DNA of 62,772 nucleotides. It comes from an uncultured Bacteroidales bacterium. GTDB lineage: Bacteria; Bacteroidota; Bacteroidia; Bacteroidales; UBA932. Position numbers and translations under genes: made by a program. Shown here one piece after another: positions 53,081 to 61,150 of the stretch. Location of the stretch: contig CAKUXR010000020.1 of the NCBI GenBank assembly GCA_934700615.1, positions 1-62,772 of the forward strand. The letters run 5' to 3'. Within the stretch, counting starts at the first letter, position 1. Every line of letters begins with the position of its first letter. The notes under the pieces were generated by a model that searched no databases, was not told where the DNA came from, and saw nothing but the letters and a program-made list of their open reading frames with translations.

Positions 53081-53551
53081 ATGGAGTATTTGTCTAAGGA
53101 ACGCTACGACGAGATTGTCGCAGAGATCAATTTTCTGATAAATGAGGAGTATCCGCGTATAAAGGATGCCTTGGCTGAGGCCAGGGCACAAGGTGACCTG
53201 AGTGAGAATTTCGAGTACCGTGCGGCCAGGAGGGCCCAGGGCAAGACTATCAGCAGGATACGCTTTTTGCAGAGGGTGCTGGACTATTCCAGAATCATTG
53301 ACACGAAAGCTCTGCCGAAAGATCAGATTTCGTTGCTGAGCAAGGTGGAGTTCACGAATCTGGCAACAAATGTGAAAATGACTTATACCATCGTCAGCCC
53401 GCATGAGATGGACCTCCAGAACGGAAAGATTTCCTGCAAATCGCCGATAGGAATGGCGCTGATGGGCAAAAAGGTCGGTGACATCGTGGATGTCCAGGCA
53501 CCCTCAGGAGTATTCCAGCTGCGAATCGAGTCAATGTCAATCGAAGGGTAA
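53081..53551 (+). CDS. greA: transcription elongation factor GreA
   Basis: 156 residues. The N-terminal coiled coil (MEYLSKERYDEIVAEINFLI... ARAQGDLSENFEYRAARRAQ) has the acidic tip D/E that projects into the RNA polymerase secondary channel to stimulate transcript cleavage. The C-terminal FKBP-like domain has ISCKSPIGMALMGKKVGDIV. Length and motifs are normal. It follows the permease by 36 nt, with two GTCAATG heptamers in the gap. Confidence 0.93.
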   Translation: MEYLSKERYDEIVAEINFLINEEYPRIKDALAEARAQGDLSENFEYRAARRAQGKTISRIRFLQRVLDYSRIIDTKALPKDQISLLSKVEFTNLATNVKMTYTIVSPHEMDLQNGKISCKSPIGMALMGKKVGDIVDVQAPSGVFQLRIESMSIEG

Positions 53552-53584
53552 ATCGTCTTTTTCTTTATTCATTAGCAGCTTCTG

Positions 53585-54277
53585 TTATTTCAAACTGTTA
53601 ATCTTGACACAAACACACTGCACATGGTCGAGTCCATATAACATTGAACGAGAATCTATTCCCATCCAAGAGAATAAAGTCTGAATTTTCTGGTATTCAT
53701 TGACGATGTAACTTGTGTCTATTTCCGAAGCATGAAGTCTGAAGCAGATTGGTTCATGGTGAGCGATTCTGTTTCTCAAACTATTCACCTTGTCAAGTTC
53801 ATTAAATATGTAGGCATTGTTGTATTGAGCAGTAGCCGATGAACGAGGTTTATTTGGGAAGACTCTCAACAGACATTGCCCTGTCGCACGATACTGTAGA
53901 GAGGAATACATATATTTCCATACACCGAATTCCATTTCTGCAATCAGTTTTGAATGAGAATATATGCCTTGTCTATCCAATCGGTTGAAAGCTTTTTCTA
54001 TGATTTTTCTTGTCTCGTTCATGCGGCCGTTGGCGAAGATTCCATTAACTTGAACAGAATCTTTCAGCCAATTCCCTCCTAATGTCGGTACCAGAAGGCT
54101 ATCAATAGCATTACGCAAAGCCACCTCAAAGCAGCTGACAATCGTGAACATCTCCTGCGATAAGCGCAAGTTGTAGCGGTACAAAGCCATAGCCTTACGA
54201 GTGTCACCATTCGTAGCATCTTTGTATCTCTGCATTCGCTTGGCAGACAATATTCTTTCAAATTCAAAATATTCCAT
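53585..54277 (-). CDS. Abi_2-type HEPN protein (abortive-infection-like)
   Basis: 230 residues, all helical. The N-terminal region (MALYRYNLRLSQEMFTIVSC, FEVALRNAIDSLL) and C-terminal NSLRNRIAHHEPICF match the Abi_2 (AbiD/F-like) family. RNRIAHH is the HEPN RNase motif R-x4-H, with a second His. Homologues block phage growth. No partner antitoxin is visible. It is convergent with greA and borders the 54-56 kb repeat nest, a likely acquired position, although one CATTGAC lies within it. Confidence 0.8.
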   Translation of the reverse strand: MEYFEFERILSAKRMQRYKDATNGDTRKAMALYRYNLRLSQEMFTIVSCFEVALRNAIDSLLVPTLGGNWLKDSVQVNGIFANGRMNETRKIIEKAFNRLDRQGIYSHSKLIAEMEFGVWKYMYSSLQYRATGQCLLRVFPNKPRSSATAQYNNAYIFNELDKVNSLRNRIAHHEPICFRLHASEIDTSYIVNEYQKIQTLFSWMGIDSRSMLYGLDHVQCVCVKINSLK

Positions 54278-54629
54278 AAAAATTAGTCCATTTACTTGGT
54301 TGCAACAAGAAAAAACGCTATATTCGCAATGTTGATTCCCGGTAGCCTCTGACTCGTCAAGCTATCGGGTCTTGTTTTTATATGATTCTCGTCTACAAAA
54401 ATACATCATTTTCTGCGATCATGATTATGCCACACTATATTATTATGGAAAACTAAGCATAAACTTTCGTATCGCAAAAACGTTTCAACCAGAGCTTATC
54501 CGTAAATGCCTACCTTTTTCCGGTCAAGTTGCATATTCCGGCACTGCATGTGGCCAACCACGGAATTTTCATACTCGCCCGCGTCTATCTGTTGCCACAG
54601 ATACTTTGTGAAATGACGTCAGTTTAAGT

Positions 54630-54714
54630 AAGCATGAAAAAATAAGTTGGTAAAGATTTGTGAAGGATTTTCGAGGATAGATTTCTTTTCGAAGATGGAG
54701 TGTACTGGACGTAC
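54630..54714 (-). repeat. arm of palindromic element D, next to the structured element
   Basis: The reverse complement matches 62470-62555 (GTACGTCCAGTACACTCC ... TTATTTTTTCATGCTT). It ends exactly where ATGA and the GC-rich element begin. Confidence 0.7.
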
Positions 54715-54718
54715 ATGA

Positions 54719-54844
54719 CTGCCGGCCGGGGGCTGCGGAACGGTGTAGCCGTCCGCGGCTTCATGAGCGGAAGGGGCCCGCCGCGAAAGCGGTGGGAAGG
54801 ATAGCCCCAACGGGGCGTACCGGTCCGCGGGCCCCGGCCGGCAG
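54719..54844 (+). ncRNA. structured GC-rich RNA element, copy 1 (HEARO/omegaRNA-like candidate)
   Basis: The core starts directly after ATGA (54715-54718). CTGCCGGCCGGGG at the 5' end is perfectly complementary to CCCCGGCCGGCAG at the 3' end. Inside are GCGGAACGG-TGTAG-CCGTCCGC, CCGCCGC-GAAA-GCGGTGG with a GNRA tetraloop, and GCCCC-AAC-GGGGC, while GGGGCCCGC can also pair with GCGGGCCCC. The size (about 126 nt), the closed multi-hairpin architecture and the ATGA boundary recall HEARO (IscB-associated) RNA elements. No IscB gene is present, so it would be an orphan copy. The structure is certain on paper; the family is a guess. Confidence 0.55.
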
Positions 54845-54965
54845 CCTCCATAGGATTACATTAGGGGTCTTGCCATTTTTCCATCGTTAAAACAGGGTGT
54901 TTCTGCCACTTTTCCAATACGGTTTGTACCGCACTCGAGAAATAGCAGTACCGAGCGAGGACTTT

Positions 54966-55161
54966 TTCGACCCTCTTGGCAGCTCTAGAATCAGCTATAT
55001 GTCTGATAATCATATGATTACCAGATTATTGTAATGCCAAGAGGTGCATTCAAAAGGGGGTCTTGGAAGCGGCTGTTGTAGCTCTCTATCAGCATAATAT
55101 ACTGATATACAATAAGTTATACGCATCTAATACTAATAAATGTCGTGCCAAGAGGGTCGAA
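54966..55161. repeat. 196-bp double-hairpin element B, copy 2
   Basis: Perfect 16-bp terminal inverted repeats TTCGACCCTCTTGGCA/TGCCAAGAGGGTCGAA. Inner words ATGCCAAGAGGTGCATTC and GGGGGTCTTGG can pair with the left and right ends, giving two hairpins. Confidence 0.8.
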
Positions 55162-55618
55162 AAACATATCAGTAAGAACAGAACACTCGTAAAGATACGC
55201 TACTCAAACGTCAGCAATTTGTGACTAAAAATCAGGAAACGTCCGTGAAAACAGAGCTTTCTCCGGACAAATGTGATTACAAGACAATTTGTCCGAGTTA
55301 AATCGTTTTCTTACGGACAAATTGTTGACATTGAGCAACTTATCCGTAAATGCCTATCTTTTTCCGGACAAGTTGCATATTCCGGCACTGCAAGTGGCCA
55401 CGCCGATATGGCATTGACAGCGGCACAGGGCCATTTGAGGTGGCAGAGGGGGCCTTTCGGATGGTGGTTCTGCCACACTACTATGCATCTCATGCATCTG
55501 CATGGCCATGTTGCGTGGCCTACCACGGAATTTTCATACTCGCCCGCGTCTATCTGTTGCCACAGATACTTTGTGAAATGACCTAAGTTTAAATATATAA
55601 AACTGATGTCCGTCATGA

Positions 55619-55747
55619 CTGCCGGCCGGGGGCTGCGGAACGGTGTAGCCGTCCGCTAAAAATGAGCTAAAAGAAGGGGCCCGCCGCGAAAGCGGTGGGA
55701 AGGATAGCCCCAACGGGGCGTACCGGTCCGCGGGCCCCGGCCGGCAG
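55619..55747 (+). ncRNA. structured GC-rich RNA element, copy 2 (HEARO/omegaRNA-like candidate)
   Basis: Identical to copy 1 in every stem. It differs only in one internal segment (TAAAAATGAGCTAAAAGA instead of GGCTTCATGAGCGGA), which makes that segment the variable part. It again begins right after ATGA (55615-55618), and the sequence upstream of the ATGA differs from copy 1, so the boundary is real. Confidence 0.55.
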
Positions 55748-55868
55748 CCTCCATAGGATTACATTAGGGGTCTTGCCATTTTTCCATCGTTAAAACAGGG
55801 TGTTTCTGCCACTTTTCCAATACGGTTTGTACCGCACTCGAGAAATAGCAGTACCGAGCGAGGACTTT

Positions 55869-56064
55869 TTCGACCCTCTTGGCAGCTCTAGAATCAGCTA
55901 TATATCTGATAATCATATGATTACCACATTATTGTAATGCCAAGAGGTGCATTCAAAAGGAGGTCTTGGCAGCGGCTGCTGTAGCTATCCGTCAGTACAA
56001 CATACTGATATACAATAAGTTATACGCATCTAATACCAATGAATGCCCTGCCAAGAGGGTCGAA
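55869..56064. repeat. 196-bp double-hairpin element B, copy 3
   Basis: Same ends and length as copy 2. The interior differs at a few dozen positions, all outside the four pairing words except AGGAGGTCTTGG for GGGGGTCTTGG. Confidence 0.8.
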
Positions 56065-56335
56065 AAACATATCAGTAAGAACAGAACACTCGTAAAGATA
56101 CGCTACTCAAACGCCAGCAATTTGTGACTAAAAATCTGGAAACGTCCGTGAAAACCGAGCTTTCTCCGGACAAATTGTATTATAAGTCCCATTTGTCCGG
56201 ATTAAAACGTTTTCTTGTGGACAAACATTTGACATTGAGCAACTTATCCGTAAATGCCTATCTTTTTCCGGACAAGTTGCATATTCCTGACACGGAATAA
56301 CTGCGGCACTTGCAATGCACGGATTTTGGAAAACA

Positions 56336-56400
56336 AAAGTACAGAACCTCTGAAAACGCGTCAACACTTAACCGCAGAGACGCTTACGAATGCATAAAAA
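56336..56400. repeat. 65-bp dispersed repeat
   Basis: AAAGTACAGAACCTCTGAAA ACGCGTCAACACTTAACCGC AGAGACGC resembles 18845-18912. It lies just downstream of the 56454 gene's 3' end. Confidence 0.45.
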
Positions 56401-56430
56401 TCCCGCGCTACGATAAGGCAGTGCGGGATT
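56395..56430 (-). terminator. terminator of the 56454 lipoprotein gene
   Basis: On the minus strand ATCCCGC...GCGGGAT with an inner ACTGCC-type loop, followed by TTTTTA, 24 nt after the stop codon. Confidence 0.8.
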
Positions 56431-56453
56431 CTTCTTTGACTGTTTCTTGAGGA

Positions 56454-57515
56454 TTACTTGACCTCAACGTAGATGTAGAGGGACTTCAGGGTGATGGTAA
56501 TGGTATGTTCTCCATTCTGGTAACATACTACTACGTCTGGTGAGAATCCTCCTGGGCGGCCATTGGTCTCAACATATTCTATGGCCTCCTGCTGAGTTGC
56601 GAATTCGGTTCCTACTGAGCCGAATGAAGAGGTGTAAGCCTTCGAGAATGTTCCCAGACCGAGGGACGGATCACCTTTTGCGTAACTCTTCCAGATTTCA
56701 AGCTGCTCAGCCGCGTCTGTATAATATTCGTAATCAAGAGTTGCCTTGAAGCTGGCAATAATCTTGCTTTCAGAATCTCCATTCACGTCCAGGTGGAACA
56801 CATTGCCGGCACCATCCTTCACATAGTCGAAATAGATGTAGTTCGAGCCCCATGCGGAAAGCTTGTTTCCGGTGATGTAATTGGCCTGGGCAAATGCGTC
56901 ATAATCAGTTCCGACAAGACTTGAAGCCTCAGCATAATCCATTACGTAATAACTTCTCAGGAGGCTCAGGACAAATGTTCCGTTGATGAGCTCCGGTACC
57001 AGATATACGCTTCCTGACACAAAACTGAAAACTGGATACATGTAATTGCCATCTGTTCCTTTCTGGGCAACAAAACTGATGGACTCGTCGATAGTCTGAA
57101 CCAGACCTCCGCCACACTCGCCCTTATGTTTCATTCCGAGGAAAGTTCCCAGATTCAGAGGCCCGGACTGCTCCATGAAGAAGTTCCACAACTCGAGAGA
57201 CTTGCCGGCATCCACGACACTGGCATTCATTTCAGTAATGACACCGTTCTTGTCAGAAGATACTGTCAATGTCATGTCGTATGACTGGGTAAGGGACTTG
57301 TAAAATACATTGAACGAAGCAGTGCCTTCACCGGCATCCGCCTTATTCTGGTATTTCTCGTTAGCACTGACAAAATCATTGAAGTTTGTCCCAATGCAAG
57401 AGGACAGTTCAGTACAATCAATCTCTCTGCGTTCAACAGTGGACGACTCCTTGTCGCAAGAAATTCCGAAGAATGCAGCCGCTACTCCGAGAAACAATAG
57501 TGATTTAAATTTCAT
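56454..57515 (-). CDS. lipoprotein with two internal repeats, function unknown
   Basis: 353 residues with lipoprotein signal MKFKSLLFLGVAAAFFGISC. I do not recognise a named family. Two halves of about 150 residues are similar: SSCIGTNFNDFVSANEKYQN and SSLVGTDYDAFAQANYITGN each start a unit, and ELWNFFMEQSGPLNLGTFLG and EIWKSYAKGDPSLGLGTFSK end it. The protein is thus a duplicated domain, probably surface-exposed. It is monocistronic, with a clear promoter (57541-57571) and terminator. Confidence 0.7.
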   Translation of the reverse strand: MKFKSLLFLGVAAAFFGISCDKESSTVERREIDCTELSSCIGTNFNDFVSANEKYQNKADAGEGTASFNVFYKSLTQSYDMTLTVSSDKNGVITEMNASVVDAGKSLELWNFFMEQSGPLNLGTFLGMKHKGECGGGLVQTIDESISFVAQKGTDGNYMYPVFSFVSGSVYLVPELINGTFVLSLLRSYYVMDYAEASSLVGTDYDAFAQANYITGNKLSAWGSNYIYFDYVKDGAGNVFHLDVNGDSESKIIASFKATLDYEYYTDAAEQLEIWKSYAKGDPSLGLGTFSKAYTSSFGSVGTEFATQQEAIEYVETNGRPGGFSPDVVVCYQNGEHTITITLKSLYIYVEVK

Positions 57516-57540
57516 ACTTCTGTAATTTTTAGGGTTTTCG

Positions 57541-57571
57541 CAAAATTACGATTATTCGCGTTTGAAACAAA
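57541..57571 (-). promoter_or_regulatory. promoter of the 56454 lipoprotein gene
   Basis: On the minus strand TTTG (57568-57571), 19-nt spacer, TAATTTTG (57541-57548), an exact consensus match 26 nt before the start codon. Confidence 0.85.
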
Positions 57572-57704
57572 TATGACATGTGGAAAAATTTAAGTTCACA
57601 CGTACAAAACCAAACCCACAAATCTATAAATATTTAATATTCAACATATTATTCTAATTAACATTTTTTCAGACATACCAAGATAACCGTACTTTCAAGG
57701 GCCT

Positions 57705-58970
57705 TTAAACGTTTATGGTAAGCAATTCGTCTATGTCGGTGAGGTAGTTCGGGGTCCTGAAATCGGACTTTACTTTCCAAATGGAATCCTCATCCCCTTC
57801 CACGCCCAGGCGGACAGTCTTCAGGCCGAACTTAAGATTCATATTGTCAATGCATTGGGAGAGGTCAATGCGTTCCTTACGATTCGGAACATGGTCGAAG
57901 AGGACAGGCTGCGAGAGGCCGTCGGCGATGCGGGAAAGAATCACGCCGGACTTTTTGTAATGGATGCCTGGACGGTAAATCCGGTCAACTACCTTCAATG
58001 CATATTGTGTAAGTTCCAGAGTATCAGAGGACGGCAGTTCAAGACGCTCGGAATCACAGTTCATATACTGAGGCAGGTCTTCACGGAAACGGTTGCTCAT
58101 AATGAAGACTGTGACTTCTCCTGCGGATGAGTTCTGAGAGCGGAGCGTCGCCGCGCAACTAGCTGTGAATGACGCCACTGAAGCCTTCAGATCATCGAGT
58201 GAGGTTATCATTGACCCGAAACTCCGGCTGGTGGTAATGGTCTGGCGGTCCTGAATTTCGCTGGTGTCAATGCAGGGATAACCGTTCAGTTCGCGCCATG
58301 TCTGGTAACCGGGCTTATGGAAATGCCGCAGCACCCACTCCCCCGGTTTGTCCGCAAATTCCAATGGCGTGGATATTCCGAGGGCTATCAGTTTCTCCAG
58401 TGTACGCCTGCCGATTCCCCAGATGTCTGCAAGTCCGGACATTGACAATGCCTTCCGGCGCCTCTCGTCATTATCAATGATGCAAACTGACCGGTAGCCA
58501 GGGTACTTTTTGGCGAATTTGCTTGCGACCTTGGCCAGAGTTTTCGTCCTGGCGATGCCGACGCTTACCGGAATGTCTGTCCAGAGGCGGATCTTCTCCA
58601 CCATTTCCCTCATCATCTTCACGAGGTCATAGTGTGCCTCGTAGCCGTCCAGATAGAGGAACTGCTCATCTATGGAATAAGTCTCGGTACGGGAAACGCA
58701 TTGACGCATAATGCTTTGCACCCGTTTGGACATCGCCGCGTAAAGCATCAGATTGCCGGAGAATATGGCAACATTGTTCTTGTCAATGACATTGCGGACT
58801 TTGAATAGCGGGTCTCCCCTTCTGATTCCCAACGCCTTGGCCTCCGGCGTCAGGGCGACGATGTTGCCGTCATTGCTCGACAGCACGCACACCGGTCTGT
58901 TTTTCAGTCCGGGATGCAAAGCCCTCTCAACGGAGGCGAAGAACGAGTTGCAGTCGGCCAATGCCACCAT
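57705..58970 (-). CDS. umuC: Y-family DNA polymerase UmuC
   Basis: 421 residues. VALADCNSFFASVERALHPG contains the first metal Asp and the steric gate region; ETYSIDEQFLYLDGY supplies the catalytic SIDE; an HhH region follows (GLADIWGIGRRTLEKLIALG) and a little-finger domain to about 350. It is a translesion polymerase working with processed UmuD. It lies 12 nt after the UmuD-like gene. Four GTCAATG/CATTGAC heptamers lie in its last two thirds and two more close to the 5' end, so it looks resident rather than newly acquired. Confidence 0.93.
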   Translation of the reverse strand: MVALADCNSFFASVERALHPGLKNRPVCVLSSNDGNIVALTPEAKALGIRRGDPLFKVRNVIDKNNVAIFSGNLMLYAAMSKRVQSIMRQCVSRTETYSIDEQFLYLDGYEAHYDLVKMMREMVEKIRLWTDIPVSVGIARTKTLAKVASKFAKKYPGYRSVCIIDNDERRRKALSMSGLADIWGIGRRTLEKLIALGISTPLEFADKPGEWVLRHFHKPGYQTWRELNGYPCIDTSEIQDRQTITTSRSFGSMITSLDDLKASVASFTASCAATLRSQNSSAGEVTVFIMSNRFREDLPQYMNCDSERLELPSSDTLELTQYALKVVDRIYRPGIHYKKSGVILSRIADGLSQPVLFDHVPNRKERIDLSQCIDNMNLKFGLKTVRLGVEGDEDSIWKVKSDFRTPNYLTDIDELLTINV

Positions 58971-58982
58971 GATGTCTTCGGT

Positions 58983-59621
58983 TTACAAGTTGCCCTTCGC
59001 CTTATGTATTATATATGTCACGGTTCCCCAGATGCTGAAGTCGTCTTCAGGAGTAACCTTGAAACGGGGATAATCGGGATTTGCAGGGACAAGCCAGCCT
59101 TCCCCGTCCTCTTCAATGAAGTGCTTCAGGGTGAATTCGCCGTTAAGTTCGCATACGGCTATCTCCTTCGGTGTCGGGTTGCGGTTACTTTTATCGACTA
59201 TGACAATATCGCCGCTGATGACACCGGCATCTATCATTGAATCTCCGTTTACCCGCACAAGATATGACGCCTCCGGGTGCGGACAGAGCATCCGGAGCAG
59301 GTCAATGTCCTGAGAGCGCTCGTCGCTGTCAAGAGGGACCGGGAAGCCTGCCACAACCCGCGTGTCAAAAAACGGAAGGGAGTATGTCTTGACTGCCGTA
59401 GCTGGCACAATACTCCCGACGGAGGTCAATGACGACTCCGCATCAAGGGCACGACGGAGACTCCGGCGTATGAAATCCGTCTTGTTCGGTTTGGCGTCCA
59501 GTCGTGAGGCCATGTCTCCCGGGAGCCTGAACGACACCATTTTGCTGTCACCCTTCGGACGGCCCGCACCGGGACGCGCACCTCCATGTGATTTCTTTAT
59601 GTCCATATCCATAAGATTCAT
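58983..59621 (-). CDS. umuD: UmuD-like S24 peptidase with N-terminal ribbon-helix-helix-like extension
   Basis: 212 residues, against about 140 for E. coli UmuD. The N-terminal about 65 residues start HGGARPGAGRPKGDSKMVSF and RLPGDMASRLDAKPNKTDFI, a Gly/Arg-rich lead-in plus a ribbon-helix-helix-like segment. The C-terminal S24 part has the cleavage pair Ala-Gly in RVVAGFPVPLDSD, catalytic Ser in VRVNGDSMIDAGVISGDIVI and Lys in NGEFTLKHF. It may therefore act as a self-cleaving repressor as well as polymerase subunit. Alternative starts exist at Met4 and Met6. It is the first gene of the umuDC pair. Confidence 0.85.
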   Translation of the reverse strand: MNLMDMDIKKSHGGARPGAGRPKGDSKMVSFRLPGDMASRLDAKPNKTDFIRRSLRRALDAESSLTSVGSIVPATAVKTYSLPFFDTRVVAGFPVPLDSDERSQDIDLLRMLCPHPEASYLVRVNGDSMIDAGVISGDIVIVDKSNRNPTPKEIAVCELNGEFTLKHFIEEDGEGWLVPANPDYPRFKVTPEDDFSIWGTVTYIIHKAKGNL

Positions 59622-59773
59622 TATTCAAGTTCCGCAAGTCGTCAAACAGGCCGAACCACAGCACGAAGATACTAATTATTTTGATTTCCGTAATACATTT
59701 TTCAAAAAATCGCAAAATTTGACGACATTTTATCCGAATATTGCATATATTGCGGCGGCAAAAAACTAAAAAT

Positions 59774-61069
59774 ATGAACAGACTAAAAGCACTATTCTGC
59801 CTGACCGCAGGCATCATTTCACTGGGTCTCCAGTCCTGCAAAAAGGACGGGGAACCTGCCGTCAAAGTTGAAAAAATCGAAGTTGCACAAACTTCAGTCA
59901 CCCTCAATGTGGGAGAAACATATACCCCTGAAGTCATTGTCACACCGGAAAACGCAAAAGAATATACACTGGCATTGACCTCGGACAACGAAACCGTCGC
60001 GAAAGCCGAAGGCCTGAGCGTCAAGGCATTGGCACCGGGCTCGGCAGTGGTAACTGTCAATGAGACGACTTCCGGCGCAAGCACTACGTTCAACGTGACA
60101 GTCTTCCCAGAGGGATATCCGAAAGAGGCAATAAAGATGACGACCGCGACCGGTTTCTTCTACGGAGACTATTATATGGCCGGCACTGACAACGCCTGGG
60201 CTCTTATGACGAGCGGGAACGCGGTCTTCTCAGGTAACGCATTCGAAGGAGAAGGCATAGGTGTCTTCATGGAGCTGAACGCGCCGAAGACAGGCGAGCA
60301 GGACCTGATCAAAGGAACGTATATTCCTGATCCTGACGGGAAAATGGAAGAATTCACATTCACCAAAGGAGATGACTTCAATGCCGAAGGACTGCAGGGC
60401 ACATTCATATATGACAGCAGCGTAGAGGGCAACTACCTCATGGTAAAGGACGGATGGATTCAGGTGACATCCGAATCAGGAGCATATGCGGTAACCGCAT
60501 GTCTGAAGACCGATACAAAATCATATACGCTGACATATTCAGGCTCATTCCCGCTCCAGAACTTCTCAAAAGACTACGACAGCTATAAAGTGGTGGAAAT
60601 GAACAATCTGGCAGTCGGAACGCTAGACTACTACGGACAGAAAATCTATGGCAGCACAGCTACCGCGCCACATTCTGAATGGACAATCTATCTGGGTGTC
60701 GAAGGATTTGATTTCGAGACATACGAAGGTTCAGGAGACATGCTGATGCTCGACATTATCACTGCAGAGAAATATACAAGAGAGGTGCCTTCAGGCAGAT
60801 ACACAGTGATGTATGCGGCGGACAATGCTCATTTCCAGCCGTTCATGACAGTTCCGGGACTCGGTGACGCAAGTACCGGAGACATACTCGGAACATGGTA
60901 TGCACCTGATTATATGCCTACTTACGGAGCGAATATCGGATATGTTGACATTGTCAATAAAGGAAATGACTCATACTCCATCGAGTTCAAGTTCCGCGAC
61001 GACCGCAACGAGGCCTATTTCCAGGGCAAGTTCGACGGAAAACTCGTATATGGTGACTATCACGAATAG
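59774..61069 (+). CDS. lipoprotein with N-terminal Big_2 (Ig-like) domain
   Basis: About 431 residues from the ATG at 59774 (MNRLKALFCLTAGIISLGLQ, lipobox LQSC); upstream in-frame residues lack a signal. Residues about 35-105 form a bacterial Ig-like group 2 domain (VEKIEVAQTSVTLNVGETYT ... ALAPGSAVVTVNE). The remaining about 320 residues are beta-rich with no family I can name (FFYGDYYMAGTDNAWALM, VDIVNKGNDSYSIEFKFRDD). It is divergent from umuD. It shares a bidirectional terminator with the convergent gene at 61151. Confidence 0.75.
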   Translation: MNRLKALFCLTAGIISLGLQSCKKDGEPAVKVEKIEVAQTSVTLNVGETYTPEVIVTPENAKEYTLALTSDNETVAKAEGLSVKALAPGSAVVTVNETTSGASTTFNVTVFPEGYPKEAIKMTTATGFFYGDYYMAGTDNAWALMTSGNAVFSGNAFEGEGIGVFMELNAPKTGEQDLIKGTYIPDPDGKMEEFTFTKGDDFNAEGLQGTFIYDSSVEGNYLMVKDGWIQVTSESGAYAVTACLKTDTKSYTLTYSGSFPLQNFSKDYDSYKVVEMNNLAVGTLDYYGQKIYGSTATAPHSEWTIYLGVEGFDFETYEGSGDMLMLDIITAEKYTREVPSGRYTVMYAADNAHFQPFMTVPGLGDASTGDILGTWYAPDYMPTYGANIGYVDIVNKGNDSYSIEFKFRDDRNEAYFQGKFDGKLVYGDYHE

Positions 61070-61089
61070 TCAGACAACAAACCAGACGC

Positions 61090-61127
61090 AAAACGGGAAG
61101 GTGCGCTCATGACACCTTCCCGTTTTT
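61090..61127. terminator. bidirectional terminator
   Basis: AAAACGGGAAGGTG-CGCTCATGA-CACCTTCCCGTTTT, a 14-bp perfect stem with T-rich exit on both strands, between two convergent genes. Confidence 0.9.
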
Positions 61128-61150
61128 GTATCTGACTGAAAGACAGCAAA

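Larger units (their letters stand above)
54496..56290. repeat. two tandem, diverged about 0.9-kb repeat units (gene-free)
   Basis: The units run from a common CTTATCCGTAAATGCCTA (54497, 55342; a third partial one at 56243). Each carries, in order: a CGGAATTTTCATACTCGCCC...TTGTGAAATGAC block (54560, 55528), the GC-rich structured element after ATGA, GGATTACATTAGGGGTCTTG and about 100 bp of nearly identical sequence, element B, and TATCAGTAAGAACAGAACAC through TTTCTCCGGACAAAT. Unit 2 has about 110 extra bases at 55398-55510. Around 55240-55390 and 56150-56290 the word CGGACAA(A/G)TTG recurs in alternating orientation. No protein gene is credible between 54278 and 56453. Confidence 0.85.

Noticed and set aside
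54619..54851. Short minus-strand ORFs over the GC-rich element
   Set aside because: They follow the hairpins, have no homologue I recognise and do not persist as an open frame in the second copy.
54278..56453. Insertion sequence with transposase
   Set aside because: No frame in this stretch encodes a transposase or IscB/TnpB-like protein; only repeats and structured elements are present.
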